Below, one piece after another: positions 42,387-51,995 of a stretch of DNA of 64,000 nt. The notes beneath the pieces are model-generated. The model did no database searches. It was not told the DNA's origin and saw only the letters and a list, made by a program, of their open reading frames with translations. The stretch comes from an uncultured Flavobacteriaceae bacterium (GTDB lineage Bacteria; Bacteroidota; Bacteroidia; Flavobacteriales; Flavobacteriaceae). The position numbers and the translations under genes were made by a program. Numbering within the stretch: position 1 is the first letter of the stretch; each line of letters opens with the position of its first letter. The DNA lies in NCBI GenBank assembly GCA_913065125.1, contig CAJYAG010000006.1, forward strand, positions 1 through 64,000, given 5' to 3'.

Positions 42387-43871
42387 ATGCAAGACGATAA
42401 AAATATTTCTGAAATTAAGATTGAAGACCAGAAAATAATTGAAAACAAAGAGCTGAGTATTTGGGAAGCCCTTTTTCCAGTGTTAATATTAATTGGAATG
42501 TTAGCCTACAATGTTTTTATTTTTGGTGATGATTCTTTAAGTGGATCTAATCAATTTATTCTTTTGATGGGTGGAGCAGTAGCGGCAATTGTAGGTTTTA
42601 AAAATAAAGTTTCTTTTGATAGAATGATTGAAGAAGTTGCAGAGAATATTAAATCGACTGCCGGTGCTATTTTAATTTTATTGTTAGTTGGTGCTTTGGC
42701 AGGAACTTGGTTGATAAGTGGAATTATTCCTGCAATGATTTATTACGGATTGCAAGTATTAAATCCAACCATATTTTTAGCGGCTTGTTTAATTATTTGT
42801 GCTGTAATTTCTATTGCAACAGGTAGTTCTTGGACAACGTCTGCAACAGTTGGTATTGCATTAATTGGAATCGGAGAAGCCTTAGGGATATCTTTAGGGA
42901 TGACGGCTGGAGCAGTTTTATCTGGAGCCTATTTTGGAGATAAAATGTCGCCAATGTCAGACACAACAAACCTTGCACCCGCAATGGCTGGAACAGATTT
43001 GTTTACCCATATTAGATACATGGCGCTTACTACGGTTCCAACAATTATTGTAACATTAATTGTATTTATCATTTTAGGATTTACACAGAGTACAACTGGA
43101 CAAGCAGATACAAATTCGCTTTTGGTTGATATTGATAAAGCATTTAATATTACACCTTGGTTATTTTTAGTTCCTATTGGAGTAATTGTTTTAATAATAA
43201 AGAAAACTCCACCTTTAATTGCATTGTTAATTGGTACTTTATTAGCGGCTGTTTTTGCATTGATTTTTCAACCAGAAGTTGTAGCACAAGTAGCAGGAGT
43301 AAAAGAATTAGACTTTAATTCTGCTTATAAAGGAGTCATGCAATCAATAACTGTTGAAACAGCTGTTGCAACAGATAATAAAGCTTTAGCTGATTTATTT
43401 ACAGCAGGCGGAATGGCAAAAATGCTTGGAACTATTTGGTTGATTTTATGTGCAATGACATTTGGCGGAATTATGGATGCAATCGGAGCATTGGCAAGAA
43501 TTAGTAGTTTTATGTTAAGTCTTTTTGATTCAGTTTTTGGATTGTTTGCAAGTACAGTTGCTACCTGTATTGGATTAAATTTTACAGCATCAGATCAATA
43601 TTTAGCAATTGTAGTTCCAGGAAAAATGTATGCAAAAGCATATGCAGATAAAGGCTTAGCGCCAGAAAATTTAAGTAGAACTTTAGAAGATTCAGGAACG
43701 GTAACTTCAGTTTTAATTCCTTGGAATACTTGTGGTGCATATCATTCTGGTGTATTGGGTGTTTCGGTGATAGACTATGCTTTTTACGCAGTTTTTAATT
43801 GGTTAAGTCCATTTATGACCTTGCTATTTGCAGCCTTTAATATTAAAATTAAGCAGTTAGTTAAAAAATAA
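42387..43871 (+). CDS. NhaC-superfamily transporter (possible methionine transporter MetT)
   Basis: 494 residues with about eleven membrane helices after a 28-residue acidic/basic N-terminus. The NhaC motif region ATGSSWTTSATVGIALIGIGEA and GAYFGDKMSPMSDTTNLAPA is conserved, as is the second half GTVTSVLIPWNTCGAYHSGVLGV. The superfamily includes Na+/H+ antiporters and the MetT methionine transporters predicted by comparative genomics. The position behind a methionine gamma-lyase-like gene favours uptake of methionine or a related compound. The next gene follows with no gap. Confidence 0.82.
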   Translation: MQDDKNISEIKIEDQKIIENKELSIWEALFPVLILIGMLAYNVFIFGDDSLSGSNQFILLMGGAVAAIVGFKNKVSFDRMIEEVAENIKSTAGAILILLLVGALAGTWLISGIIPAMIYYGLQVLNPTIFLAACLIICAVISIATGSSWTTSATVGIALIGIGEALGISLGMTAGAVLSGAYFGDKMSPMSDTTNLAPAMAGTDLFTHIRYMALTTVPTIIVTLIVFIILGFTQSTTGQADTNSLLVDIDKAFNITPWLFLVPIGVIVLIIKKTPPLIALLIGTLLAAVFALIFQPEVVAQVAGVKELDFNSAYKGVMQSITVETAVATDNKALADLFTAGGMAKMLGTIWLILCAMTFGGIMDAIGALARISSFMLSLFDSVFGLFASTVATCIGLNFTASDQYLAIVVPGKMYAKAYADKGLAPENLSRTLEDSGTVTSVLIPWNTCGAYHSGVLGVSVIDYAFYAVFNWLSPFMTLLFAAFNIKIKQLVKK

Positions 43872-44330
43872 ATGATAGTTAAAGCTGTTGCTTCAGATGC
43901 CGAAATCCTAACACAAATTGCGATAGAATCAAAAGCATATTGGGGTTATACTTCAGAACAAATTGAAAGTTGGAAATCAGATTTAACAATTCTTCCAGAA
44001 ACTTTTAATGATTGGAGAGGTTGTAAATTTATGATCGATACTGAAATTGTAGGTTTTTATTTGTTGAATAGATTAAACTCTAGAACCTGTGTTTTAGAGT
44101 TCTTATTTGTGAAGCCAAAATTTATAGGAAAAAATATCGGCAGACAATTAATAGAACATGCAATTTTAAATTGTAGAACAAATAGTTGTGAAGTATTAAA
44201 TGTGCTTTCTGATCCAAACGCGGTAGCTTTTTATGCCAAATATGGATTTAAGACAATCTCTTTAAAAGAAAGTTCTGTTCCGGGAAGATTTTTACCTGAA
44301 ATGGAAATTGAATTTCCAGAAAACATGTAG
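43872..44330 (+). CDS. GNAT family N-acetyltransferase
   Basis: 152 residues. The acetyl-CoA binding motif A is LFVKPKFIGKNIGRQLIEHAI (KNIGRQL loop), followed by NVLSDPNAVAFYAKYGFKTI, the beta5-helix4 segment typical of GNATs, and an N-terminal IAIESKAYWGYTSEQIESW. It starts at the base after the transporter stop, so they are coupled. The substrate is not known; an amino-acid derivative would fit the context. Confidence 0.88.
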   Translation: MIVKAVASDAEILTQIAIESKAYWGYTSEQIESWKSDLTILPETFNDWRGCKFMIDTEIVGFYLLNRLNSRTCVLEFLFVKPKFIGKNIGRQLIEHAILNCRTNSCEVLNVLSDPNAVAFYAKYGFKTISLKESSVPGRFLPEMEIEFPENM

Positions 44331-44331
44331 A

Positions 44332-44568
44332 TTATTCCTTTTTTGTAAGATGTAAAACTCCAGCAATCAATAAAAGAACCCAAGGAGAACCATGTAGTAC
44401 AACATCAAAATAATCTTGAAATTGCATTGCATTTTCTCCGAAAAAAGCATTTCCCCCAGCAACCCATTGAATTTTACCCCAAATATGTGGCGGATTAAAT
44501 GGTGCTAAACCTAAAGTTAAACTTGCGATTAAAAAGAGTTTCCAATTGTCTCGTAATTTTTGTTTCAT
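44332..44568 (-). CDS. Small membrane protein, unknown function
   Basis: 78 residues from MKQKLRDNWKLFLIASLTLG at 44568; the extension to 44667 would read through an intergenic repeat and is rejected. Two hydrophobic segments (about 10-24 and 62-75) enclose a loop with HIWGKIQWVAGGNAF and FQDYFDVVLHGSP. It ends in HLTKKE. I do not recognise the family. It abuts the convergent GNAT gene with one base between the stops. Confidence 0.65.
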   Translation of the reverse strand: MKQKLRDNWKLFLIASLTLGLAPFNPPHIWGKIQWVAGGNAFFGENAMQFQDYFDVVLHGSPWVLLLIAGVLHLTKKE

Positions 44569-44587
44569 TTTTTGTTTATGTGTAATT

Positions 44588-44609
44588 ACATCTCGACTCT
44601 GTTCGATGT
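44588..44609. repeat. Short palindromic repeat remnant
   Basis: ACATC-TCGACTCTGTTC-GATGT lies between the small membrane gene and the porin gene. It resembles the flavobacterial spacer repeat with CTCGACT...CGATGTGACA; only one copy is in the window. Confidence 0.35.
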
Positions 44610-44648
44610 GACAGTAAAACTGGCTTTTGCTTATTTGCCACATTGTGG

Positions 44649-46595
44649 CTAAATAAACCAATTCCAAACCAAACCAAAACGGATTACAAAATCTCTATAA
44701 GGATAGTTTGGAGCAGAGAAATAATTCTTCTTTAAAAACATCGAACTTAAGTTATCTGCTTTTAAATAAATACGTGTTCTTCTAATTTGTGCATTTACAA
44801 AAACATCAAAAGTTGGGTAGCCAATTTCTGTAGTATTCTGAATTGTAAATTCGTTTAACAACGGATTAAATGCATTTGCTTTGTATTTAGAGAAATACTT
44901 AAATGTAATTCCGGTTTGTAAAAACAAGGGCTTTTTTTCAAAGAAAAAATCAGAATAATACAACGTATTTCTAGTGACCAAATTCGGAACTCTAAATGCA
45001 TCTTTTCCGCTACTTACTTGTTGATAAAGTATCGTGTTGTTCAATGCAAATTTTCCAAATTTGAACTCATTATTCGCTTTTACTTTTAAATACGTTACAT
45101 TTTCTCCAGATTGTTGCGGTTTGGAAGTGTCATGAAAATAGGTGTAGTTTTCAATATTTGTGATGCTTGCGTTTAGGTTTATCAATTTAGATTGCATGCC
45201 AAAAGCAATATTTCTTGTATTGATATTTTTAAACAAATCATTTTGCCAATTGTACTCGTCGTAAGCACTTTGATATAAAATGGTATTAAAGTTTGGCGAT
45301 TTCGAATTGATGGAAACACTTCCTTTAAAAGTAGTTACACTATCTTTTTTAAAAATGGCTTCACTATAAAAATTTGAACCAGAAATTCTACCAGTTCCGG
45401 GTGTAAAATTGACTTCCGTATTTAATTGAAAATTGTTGATTCTTGCATTCCAATTTCCACCAAAAGAAATAGCAGAACCTTTAATCTCTGGATTTGTAAT
45501 GGTGTTTATTGTCGAGTTTAAAACCGAATTATATCCGTAATTGTAATTTATTAAACCGGTATTAACTCTAAAGGTTCCTAAAATATATTTAGAATTAAAT
45601 TCTAAAAATAATTGATTGTTGATGAGCCTGTTTTCTACTACATCCGTAAAACCAGAACTCACATTTGCACTTCCGAAAAAAGCAGTGTTTAAATTGGTTT
45701 CGGTAAATTCATACCTCTTAGTTTCGTGAGTAAATATGTGCCCGAATTTTAAATTGGTAAAGTTGTTTTTAATGCTGTCTTTAGATGAAAATAATTTATA
45801 ATCGTGTTCAACAAAAAACCGATTTCCTTCTAAGATTGTTTCAGTTCCTTCTAAATTTACATCCAATCTTCCTCTGTCAGAAAAATTAGGATCATCAGAT
45901 GTAAAAGCAGTTAAAGAAGTTGTGGTTAATCCGCCATTTTCTTGATTCATTAAATCTTGCGTTGCAATATGTCCTCTAATTGCATATCGATTGTTTTTAG
46001 TTTGATAACTAAAAACGGTTCTAAAATTTCCTTGAGAAGCCAATGAATTTCTGTAGTTTCCTAAAGAACGCAGACCTTTGTAAAGAATCCCAACATTAAA
46101 TCGCTCAGAGAAATTTAAGGTAAATAAGGTTTCTAAAACTTGACCTTGTTGTAAACCGGTTCTGTATAAAATTTCTGATGTTGGCGTCGGAACTTTATAA
46201 TAATCAATGTCTTCTTTTGACAAATAATTAAAATGTTTTGCGTTCATTCCGATTATTGGAAGTGAATTTTGATGTGTAAAATCGTATCCTAAATTGTTAA
46301 AAGTTTGTCCTTGATTGTGAAAAGCAAGCAACTCAAAATTGTCTTTTCGTAAAAAATTATAGGTGTATTCTTTTAAAATTGTTAGTGTTGTATCAATATA
46401 TGTGGTATCTTTTTTAAAAGAAATAACCTTGTAATCTTTGTAATTGGTTTTGCCGTTTAATTTTACAATCGTTGTTTTTTTATTGATAAATGTAGAGTCT
46501 AATTGGTTTCTTCCATCCGAAGTACTAATTTGAGAATGGATTAAATGCACGCTAAAAAGCATGATGAGTAAGAAACTAAAAAAACGTTTTTTCAT
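44649..46595 (-). CDS. Outer-membrane porin of the Bacteroidetes putative-porin (Porin_10) type
   Basis: 648 residues from MKKRFFSFLLIMLFSVHLIH at 46595 (an upstream ATG at 46616 adds MLYQSFS). After the signal peptide comes a ~90-residue N-terminal region, then a large array of amphipathic strands (FNVGILYKGLRSLG, YAIRGHIATQDLMN, FGHIFTHETKRYEF, KYILGTFRVNTGLINYNYGY) ending with an aromatic residue pair (FVIRFGLVWNWFI), as needed for barrel insertion. There is no TonB plug. It should form a diffusion pore; specificity is unknown. Confidence 0.8.
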   Translation of the reverse strand: MKKRFFSFLLIMLFSVHLIHSQISTSDGRNQLDSTFINKKTTIVKLNGKTNYKDYKVISFKKDTTYIDTTLTILKEYTYNFLRKDNFELLAFHNQGQTFNNLGYDFTHQNSLPIIGMNAKHFNYLSKEDIDYYKVPTPTSEILYRTGLQQGQVLETLFTLNFSERFNVGILYKGLRSLGNYRNSLASQGNFRTVFSYQTKNNRYAIRGHIATQDLMNQENGGLTTTSLTAFTSDDPNFSDRGRLDVNLEGTETILEGNRFFVEHDYKLFSSKDSIKNNFTNLKFGHIFTHETKRYEFTETNLNTAFFGSANVSSGFTDVVENRLINNQLFLEFNSKYILGTFRVNTGLINYNYGYNSVLNSTINTITNPEIKGSAISFGGNWNARINNFQLNTEVNFTPGTGRISGSNFYSEAIFKKDSVTTFKGSVSINSKSPNFNTILYQSAYDEYNWQNDLFKNINTRNIAFGMQSKLINLNASITNIENYTYFHDTSKPQQSGENVTYLKVKANNEFKFGKFALNNTILYQQVSSGKDAFRVPNLVTRNTLYYSDFFFEKKPLFLQTGITFKYFSKYKANAFNPLLNEFTIQNTTEIGYPTFDVFVNAQIRRTRIYLKADNLSSMFLKKNYFSAPNYPYRDFVIRFGLVWNWFI

Positions 46596-46676
46596 TGAAA
46601 ATGATTGATACAGCAAATGTAAAATTTTTAAACGGAAATAAAGATGAATAATTTCTTGTAAAACTGTTAATTTGCA

Positions 46677-47279
46677 ATGATGTTAAAAAGTAATTACAGC
46701 GGAAAAATTTTAGAAGCAGGAACAGATGAAGCTGGAAGAGGTTGTTTGTGTGGACCAGTTGTGGCAGCTGCTGTTATTCTGCCAGCAGATTTTGAACATC
46801 TTTTATTAAATGATTCTAAGCAATTATCAGAGAAGCAGCGAAAAGAATTGAAACCAATTATAGAACAGAAAGCAATCGCTTTTGGTGTTTGTTTTGTGGA
46901 TGAAAAAGAAGTGGATACAATCAACGTGTTACAAGCTTCAATTACAGGAATGCAACGTTCTATTGCGCAATTACATCCGCAACCAGAGTTTATTATTGTT
47001 GATGGAAATAAATTTAAACCTTATAAAGAGATTCCGCACAAAACCATTGTAAAAGGCGATGCAAAATACTTAAGTATTGCAGCAGCTTCAGTTTTGGCAA
47101 AAACATATAGAGACGAATTTATGGAGAAAATTCATCAAGAATTCCCAATGTATCATTGGAAACAAAACAAAGGGTATCCAACAAAACAACACAGAAATGC
47201 CATACGGGAATTCGGAATTACGAAGTATCACAGAAAAACATTTCGTTTGCTTCCAGAGCAATTAAAGTTGGAGTTGTAA
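46677..47279 (+). CDS. rnhB: Ribonuclease HII
   Basis: 200 residues. The catalytic acidic motif is [20 protein letters not shown] (Asp-Glu-Ala-Gly-Arg), later acidic residues are in [11 protein letters not shown], and [18 protein letters not shown] carries the last catalytic Asp. It cleaves RNA in RNA-DNA hybrids, including single ribonucleotides. Divergent from the porin gene. Confidence 0.97.
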   Translation: MMLKSNYSGKILEAGTDEAGRGCLCGPVVAAAVILPADFEHLLLNDSKQLSEKQRKELKPIIEQKAIAFGVCFVDEKEVDTINVLQASITGMQRSIAQLHPQPEFIIVDGNKFKPYKEIPHKTIVKGDAKYLSIAAASVLAKTYRDEFMEKIHQEFPMYHWKQNKGYPTKQHRNAIREFGITKYHRKTFRLLPEQLKLEL

Positions 47280-47354
47280 TTGTTAATAATCAACAAGAAT
47301 ATTCTTGCTTACTTTTAAAAACTTCAACTATTTTAGCCACTCTAATTTTACAAG

Positions 47355-48404
47355 ATGATAAAAAGAACACGTGCAGAAATTACCAAATGTATCATTCATA
47401 AAGTAGCGAATAAATACAATAGCGGACAAAATGTTTTTTCAGAAAGCATCATCCGATTTGATGAAGATAGTTACAATTTAATGGTTCCTTTTTTACTAAA
47501 ACCATTTGTAAACTTGTCGCAAAGTTTTCGTTTTAGTCATCATGCAGATATTCGTTTAAACGAAATTAATAATTACGCAACAAACGTTTTTAAAGAGGAA
47601 AGTACTTTTATAGAAAATTCTAAAAACATTGTCAATCATTTGTATGAACAATCAAATTCAGCTCAAATTAAAAAAGGTGATGTTATTATCGCGTTGATTG
47701 AAGGCATAGAATATCAAGATGTGTTAACCGAAGCAATTGGTATTTTTAAAGTTGAAAATAAAACAGATTTTTTTCAAACCTATTTAGAAGAAAATAGTTT
47801 TGATGTTGCTGTTCAGCAAGGAATTAGCACCAAAAAAATCGACAAAGGCTGTTTAATTTTAAATACAACAGACGCAGAAGGGACGGTTGTTTTGAGTGTA
47901 GATAATAATCAATACGATGCGCAATATTGGATTAAAAATTTCTTGTCGGTAAAATATGCAGATGATAGAAATCAACATACACAAAGTTATTTAGAATTGT
48001 GTAAAGAGTTCTCTGAAGAAGTGATAAAACCTGAATTTGGCAAACAAGAGCAGAGTCAGTTTTTAGCAAATACCGTAGATTATTTTAAAGAAAATGAATC
48101 GGTAGATTATCATGCATTTAAAGAAGAACTGTTTGAAGAAGACAAGCAAAAAGGCATGTTTGATGATTATAAAAAGCATTTCGAAACTTTGAATGACGTG
48201 TTAATTAGAAATAATTTTGAAGTTTCTGATGTGGTATTAAAGAAAGAAAAAAGCAAGATTAAAAGCATCATAAAACTAGATACAAATATCGAAATTAAAT
48301 TAGATGTTGATGCGCCAGATGCTGCTTCAGAATACTTAGAACGGGGTTATGACGAAGAGAAGAAAATGAAATATTACAAAGTATATTTTAACGAAGAAAA
48401 ATAG
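47355..48404 (+). CDS. Nucleoid-associated protein, NdpA (YejK) family
   Basis: 349 residues, same length as the family. Typical features: ITKCIIHKVANK at the N-terminus, VFSESIIRFDEDSY, the central KKGDVIIALIEG and the C-terminal DVDAPDAASEYLERGY. The protein is cytoplasmic and DNA-associated in characterised relatives. It is 75 bp after rnhB. Confidence 0.88.
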   Translation: MIKRTRAEITKCIIHKVANKYNSGQNVFSESIIRFDEDSYNLMVPFLLKPFVNLSQSFRFSHHADIRLNEINNYATNVFKEESTFIENSKNIVNHLYEQSNSAQIKKGDVIIALIEGIEYQDVLTEAIGIFKVENKTDFFQTYLEENSFDVAVQQGISTKKIDKGCLILNTTDAEGTVVLSVDNNQYDAQYWIKNFLSVKYADDRNQHTQSYLELCKEFSEEVIKPEFGKQEQSQFLANTVDYFKENESVDYHAFKEELFEEDKQKGMFDDYKKHFETLNDVLIRNNFEVSDVVLKKEKSKIKSIIKLDTNIEIKLDVDAPDAASEYLERGYDEEKKMKYYKVYFNEEK

Positions 48405-48412
48405 TATCTTTA
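48405..48412 (+). promoter_or_regulatory. TATCTTTA -7-like box
   Basis: TATCTTTACG 25 bp before the ATG at 48437; the same TATCTTTA occurs upstream of three other genes here (15277-15270 minus, 58495-58488 minus, 58585-58592). Confidence 0.35.
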
Positions 48413-48436
48413 CGTAAACCAATTTTTACGACAGAC

Positions 48437-48928
48437 ATGAAAAAAATACTACTAACAAGTGTTTTGCTGTTTTTTGGACTTCATTTAGTAGCGCAAGAAA
48501 AAGCACAAACATACACATCAGAATTAGGTAAATTTTCTATGATTTCTTTCGGCGAAGTTACAGAAGATGTTAAAGAAGATAAAGCCAGCACTATATATAG
48601 AGCAGCATACAGACATAACGAAATGCTTTTTGCTATTTCTAGTAGTTTACAGGAAAATAAACCGAATAAAGTTTCAGATTTGTTAAACGCCTCTGTTATA
48701 ACTTTTAAAACAGCGCTGAAAGGAACAGTTGTTGAGCAAAAAAAGATCAAAGAAAATAATCTCAATGGTATTTATGCTTCACTAATGATGAATAATGACG
48801 TAAAGGTTGAGTACAAGGTTTTTTCTAAAGGATTGTATTTATACCAAGTGATGGTGTTTGCAAAAAAAGAGAAATATAAAAAAGATGTTGCAGCAGCGTT
48901 TTTTAAATCGTTTGCTATTACAAAGTAA
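48437..48928 (+). CDS. Exported small protein, unknown function
   Basis: 163 residues with a clear signal peptide (MKKILLTSVLLFFGLHLVAQ). The mature part (KAQTYTSELGKFSMISFGEV...) is a compact alpha/beta sequence with a C-terminal FFKSFAIT, as in proteins of 'FMN-binding/PsbP-like' shape, but no motif decides the family. No cysteines; probably periplasmic. It ends three bases before the lipB stop (convergent). Confidence 0.65.
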   Translation: MKKILLTSVLLFFGLHLVAQEKAQTYTSELGKFSMISFGEVTEDVKEDKASTIYRAAYRHNEMLFAISSSLQENKPNKVSDLLNASVITFKTALKGTVVEQKKIKENNLNGIYASLMMNNDVKVEYKVFSKGLYLYQVMVFAKKEKYKKDVAAAFFKSFAITK

Positions 48929-48931
48929 AAT

Positions 48932-49630
48932 TTATAGAAAAGATTTTACTTCAAATAACTCGGTAAAATGTTTTAAAATTTTCTGTTGAACTTCTTCAAT
49001 CGGAATTTTTTTACCCAATTCGGTTTCCATAGAAGCAACAGCTTTTCCTCTAATTCCACAAGGAATAATATTGTCAAAATAACCCAAGTTTACATTTACA
49101 TTCAATGCAAAACCGTGCATGGTAACCCAACGTGTAGAACGAATTCCCATCGCACAAATTTTACGTGCAAAAGGTGTTCCTGCGTCAAGCCAAACTCCAG
49201 TTTCACCTTCGCTTCTTTCAGCTTTTAATCCGTAATCTACCAATGTCAAGATAATAACTTCTTCTAAGAAACGTAAGTATTTATGAATGTCTGTAAAGAA
49301 ATTTTCTAAATCTAAAATTGGATACCCAACAATTTGTCCTGGGCCATGATAAGTTATATCTCCGCCACGATTTATTTTGTAAAAAGTTGCTCCTTTTTCT
49401 TTTAGCTGCTTTTCATTTAACAATAAGTTAGATAAATCACCACTTTTACCTAAAGTATACACATGCGGATGTTCTACAAAAATAAAATGATTCTTAGTTT
49501 CTTTAACTTCATTATTCTTTCTATTGCTAATTTTTTGATCAACAATTTCTTGTAATAATTCGGTTTGATAATCCCAAGTTTCCTTGTAATCTTTAACGCC
49601 TAAGTTTTTAAGTAGTATGTTTTTATTCAT
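48932..49630 (-). CDS. lipB: Octanoyl-[acyl-carrier-protein] transferase
   Basis: 232 residues from MNKNILLKNLG at 49630 (the frame opens at 49645). It transfers octanoyl groups from ACP to lipoyl domains. Motifs: VEHPHVYTLGKSGD, INRGGDITYHGPGQIVGYPI (RGG-x4-HGPGQ) and the catalytic Cys in KICAMGIRSTRWVTMHGFALNVN. C-terminal IPCGIRGKAVAS is also conserved. Confidence 0.96.
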   Translation of the reverse strand: MNKNILLKNLGVKDYKETWDYQTELLQEIVDQKISNRKNNEVKETKNHFIFVEHPHVYTLGKSGDLSNLLLNEKQLKEKGATFYKINRGGDITYHGPGQIVGYPILDLENFFTDIHKYLRFLEEVIILTLVDYGLKAERSEGETGVWLDAGTPFARKICAMGIRSTRWVTMHGFALNVNVNLGYFDNIIPCGIRGKAVASMETELGKKIPIEEVQQKILKHFTELFEVKSFL

Positions 49631-49642
49631 AATAGTAGACAG

Positions 49643-49650
49643 CAAAGATA
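49643..49650 (-). promoter_or_regulatory. Candidate -7 box of lipB
   Basis: The minus strand reads TATCTTTG, exact TAnnTTTG, 12 bp upstream of the chosen start; a very short leader. Confidence 0.4.
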
Positions 49651-49660
49651 AATATTTAAT

Positions 49661-49668
49661 TACATTTG
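49661..49668 (+). promoter_or_regulatory. Candidate -7 box of the T9SS protease gene
   Basis: TACATTTG, exact TAnnTTTG, 46 bp before the ATG at 49715; back-to-back with the lipB box. Confidence 0.45.
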
Positions 49669-49714
49669 TTAGTAATATTTATAATTAACGATAACTGATT
49701 TTAGATATACTTTA

Positions 49715-51934
49715 ATGATGAAGAAACACTATAAATTAACTTTCTTTTTCTTGTTTTTTACCTCTTTCTCTATGTTTTCTCAAAACATTTGGACGAAGCA
49801 AGATGCAAATTCAAGAATTATAGGAGAAGAGCTAGCGTACAGAGAAACAATGCCAACAGCATACGAGTTATTTGCTCTTAATATAAATGACGTTGATAAA
49901 AAATTAACGATTTCTAATACACAAGAAACTATTATGGAGTTGCCAACTCCAAACGGTATTCAGCGTTTTTTAGTAAAAGAAGCTTCAGTTTTTTCAGATG
50001 AATTAGCAGCAAGATTTCCTGGGATTAAATCTTATGTTGGTGTAGGAATTGACGATGCAACTGCAAGGGTTCGTCTTAGCAAATCTAGCGTTGGTTTTCA
50101 TGCCATGATTACTTCTGGTAATTATCCAATGTATTTAATTGATCCGTATACTAAAAATAAAAAAACAGCCATTGCTTATTATAAAAATAAAACAGTAAAA
50201 TCTAATTTTGAATGTTTGGTTGAAGAAAATGTGACGAAAGTGCATCAAAGAAGTTTTCAGAAAGCAACAAATGCAAATGATGGAAAATTACGAACATATC
50301 GACTTGCAATTGTTGCAACTGGCGAGTATTCTCAATTTCATTTAAACAATCAAAACATACCTGCAACAGCAACAGATACAGAAAAGAAAGCCGCAGTTTT
50401 AGCAGCGATAAATACAACTATGACTCGTGTAAACGGAATTTTTGAAAGAGATTTAGGAGTTACCATGAAACTTGTTAGCAACAATGAAAATATTATTTTT
50501 TTAGATGGAACGACCGATGATTTAGATGATGATGATGCAGAAAATTTAATTAGTCAAACGCAAGCGCTTTGTGATAATGCAATTGGTGCTCCTTTTTATG
50601 ATATTGGCCACGCGTTTAGTACTGGCGCTGGTGGTTTAGCTGGTTTAGGAGTGGTTTGTGAGTTTGGAACAAAAGCCCAAGGAGTAACAGGTTCTGCATC
50701 ACCCATCAATGATACCTATGATATTGATTATGTTGCTCATGAAATGGGGCATCAATTTGGTGCAAATCATACATTTAATAATTCGTGTAATAGTAATAGA
50801 AATGGAGGAACGGCAGTTGAACCTGGAAGCGCTTCTTCAATAATGGGTTATGCAGGAATTTGTCCGCCAAATGTACAATCTAATAGTGATGCATATTTTC
50901 ATTCAGTTAGTATTGCAGAAATGTGGGAAATAGTAACGACAACAGCAACTTGTGGAGTAGAAACTCCAACAAATAACAATGCTCCAGTTGCAAATGCAGG
51001 AAATGATTTTACAATTCCGAAATCAACTCCATTTGTATTAAAAGGAAGTGCAACAGATGCTGATACAGAAAATAGTTTGACTTACAACTGGGAGCAAACG
51101 GATACATCAATTGCAACAATGCCACCAGTAACAATGAGTACATCTGGCCCACTGTTTAGATCATTGCCATCATCAACATCACCAAATAGGTTTATGCCAG
51201 TTATAGATACAGTATTGGTAGGGAAAACCTCATGGAAATGGGAAGTTGTTCCTTCTGTAGCAAGAACAATGAATTTTTCTTTAACTGTTAGAGATAATGT
51301 TTTAAATAGTGGAGCAACAAGTAGAGATGATGTTATAATTACTGTTGATGGAAATTCGGGCCCCTTTATAGTAACTTCTCAAACCACAGCAACTACTTTA
51401 AATGGAAATTCAACACAAACCATTACTTGGGATGTGGCAAATACAACTGCATCACCTGTAAATGCAACTAACGTAAATATTTTACTTTCTACGGATGGCG
51501 GAATGACCTTTCCTGATATATTAATTTCAAACACACCAAATGACGGAACTGAAGAGGTAGTAATACCAAACCATACAACAACTCAAGCGAGAATAAAAGT
51601 TGAAGCTGCAAATCATATTTTTTATGCTGTAAATAGTACTAATTTTTCTATTGATAAAGTAGCTTCGGTAAACGACGAGTTGTTTACAAATTTCAATTTG
51701 TACCCAAATCCATCTAAAGGAATCATTACAGTAAGTTTTGATTTGCAATCTTCAGATAAAGTATTCGTTGAATTGTTTGATATTAGAGGAAGAAAAATTA
51801 AAGGAACAGAATATAATGAGACTGGAGCAACATTTACCAAAACTTTAAATTACCAATCGGTTGCAAAAGGTTTGTACATTTTGAAAATTAAAAATGGGCA
51901 AAATCGTATTTCCAAAAAAATTATTATTGATTAA
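49715..51934 (+). CDS. Reprolysin-type metalloprotease secreted by the type IX system
   Basis: 739 residues. Signal peptide at 1-22; propeptide-like region to ~180; metzincin domain with the zinc motif HEMGHQFGANHTF (about residue 340) and the Met-turn SSIMGYAGIC. Then an immunoglobulin-like region, and a C-terminal T9SS sorting domain of about 80 residues (NFNLYPNPSKGIITVSF, VELFDIRGRKIK, GLYILKIKNG, ISKKIIID). It is predicted to be extracellular or surface-bound. The T9SS genes themselves are outside the window. ATG at 49718 is an equal alternative. Confidence 0.92.
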   Translation: MMKKHYKLTFFFLFFTSFSMFSQNIWTKQDANSRIIGEELAYRETMPTAYELFALNINDVDKKLTISNTQETIMELPTPNGIQRFLVKEASVFSDELAARFPGIKSYVGVGIDDATARVRLSKSSVGFHAMITSGNYPMYLIDPYTKNKKTAIAYYKNKTVKSNFECLVEENVTKVHQRSFQKATNANDGKLRTYRLAIVATGEYSQFHLNNQNIPATATDTEKKAAVLAAINTTMTRVNGIFERDLGVTMKLVSNNENIIFLDGTTDDLDDDDAENLISQTQALCDNAIGAPFYDIGHAFSTGAGGLAGLGVVCEFGTKAQGVTGSASPINDTYDIDYVAHEMGHQFGANHTFNNSCNSNRNGGTAVEPGSASSIMGYAGICPPNVQSNSDAYFHSVSIAEMWEIVTTTATCGVETPTNNNAPVANAGNDFTIPKSTPFVLKGSATDADTENSLTYNWEQTDTSIATMPPVTMSTSGPLFRSLPSSTSPNRFMPVIDTVLVGKTSWKWEVVPSVARTMNFSLTVRDNVLNSGATSRDDVIITVDGNSGPFIVTSQTTATTLNGNSTQTITWDVANTTASPVNATNVNILLSTDGGMTFPDILISNTPNDGTEEVVIPNHTTTQARIKVEAANHIFYAVNSTNFSIDKVASVNDELFTNFNLYPNPSKGIITVSFDLQSSDKVFVELFDIRGRKIKGTEYNETGATFTKTLNYQSVAKGLYILKIKNGQNRISKKIIID

Positions 51935-51995
51935 TTGTTTTTTCAACAACTTAAATAAACATGTATCGTTCACTTATAAAAATGTATTCTAATTT

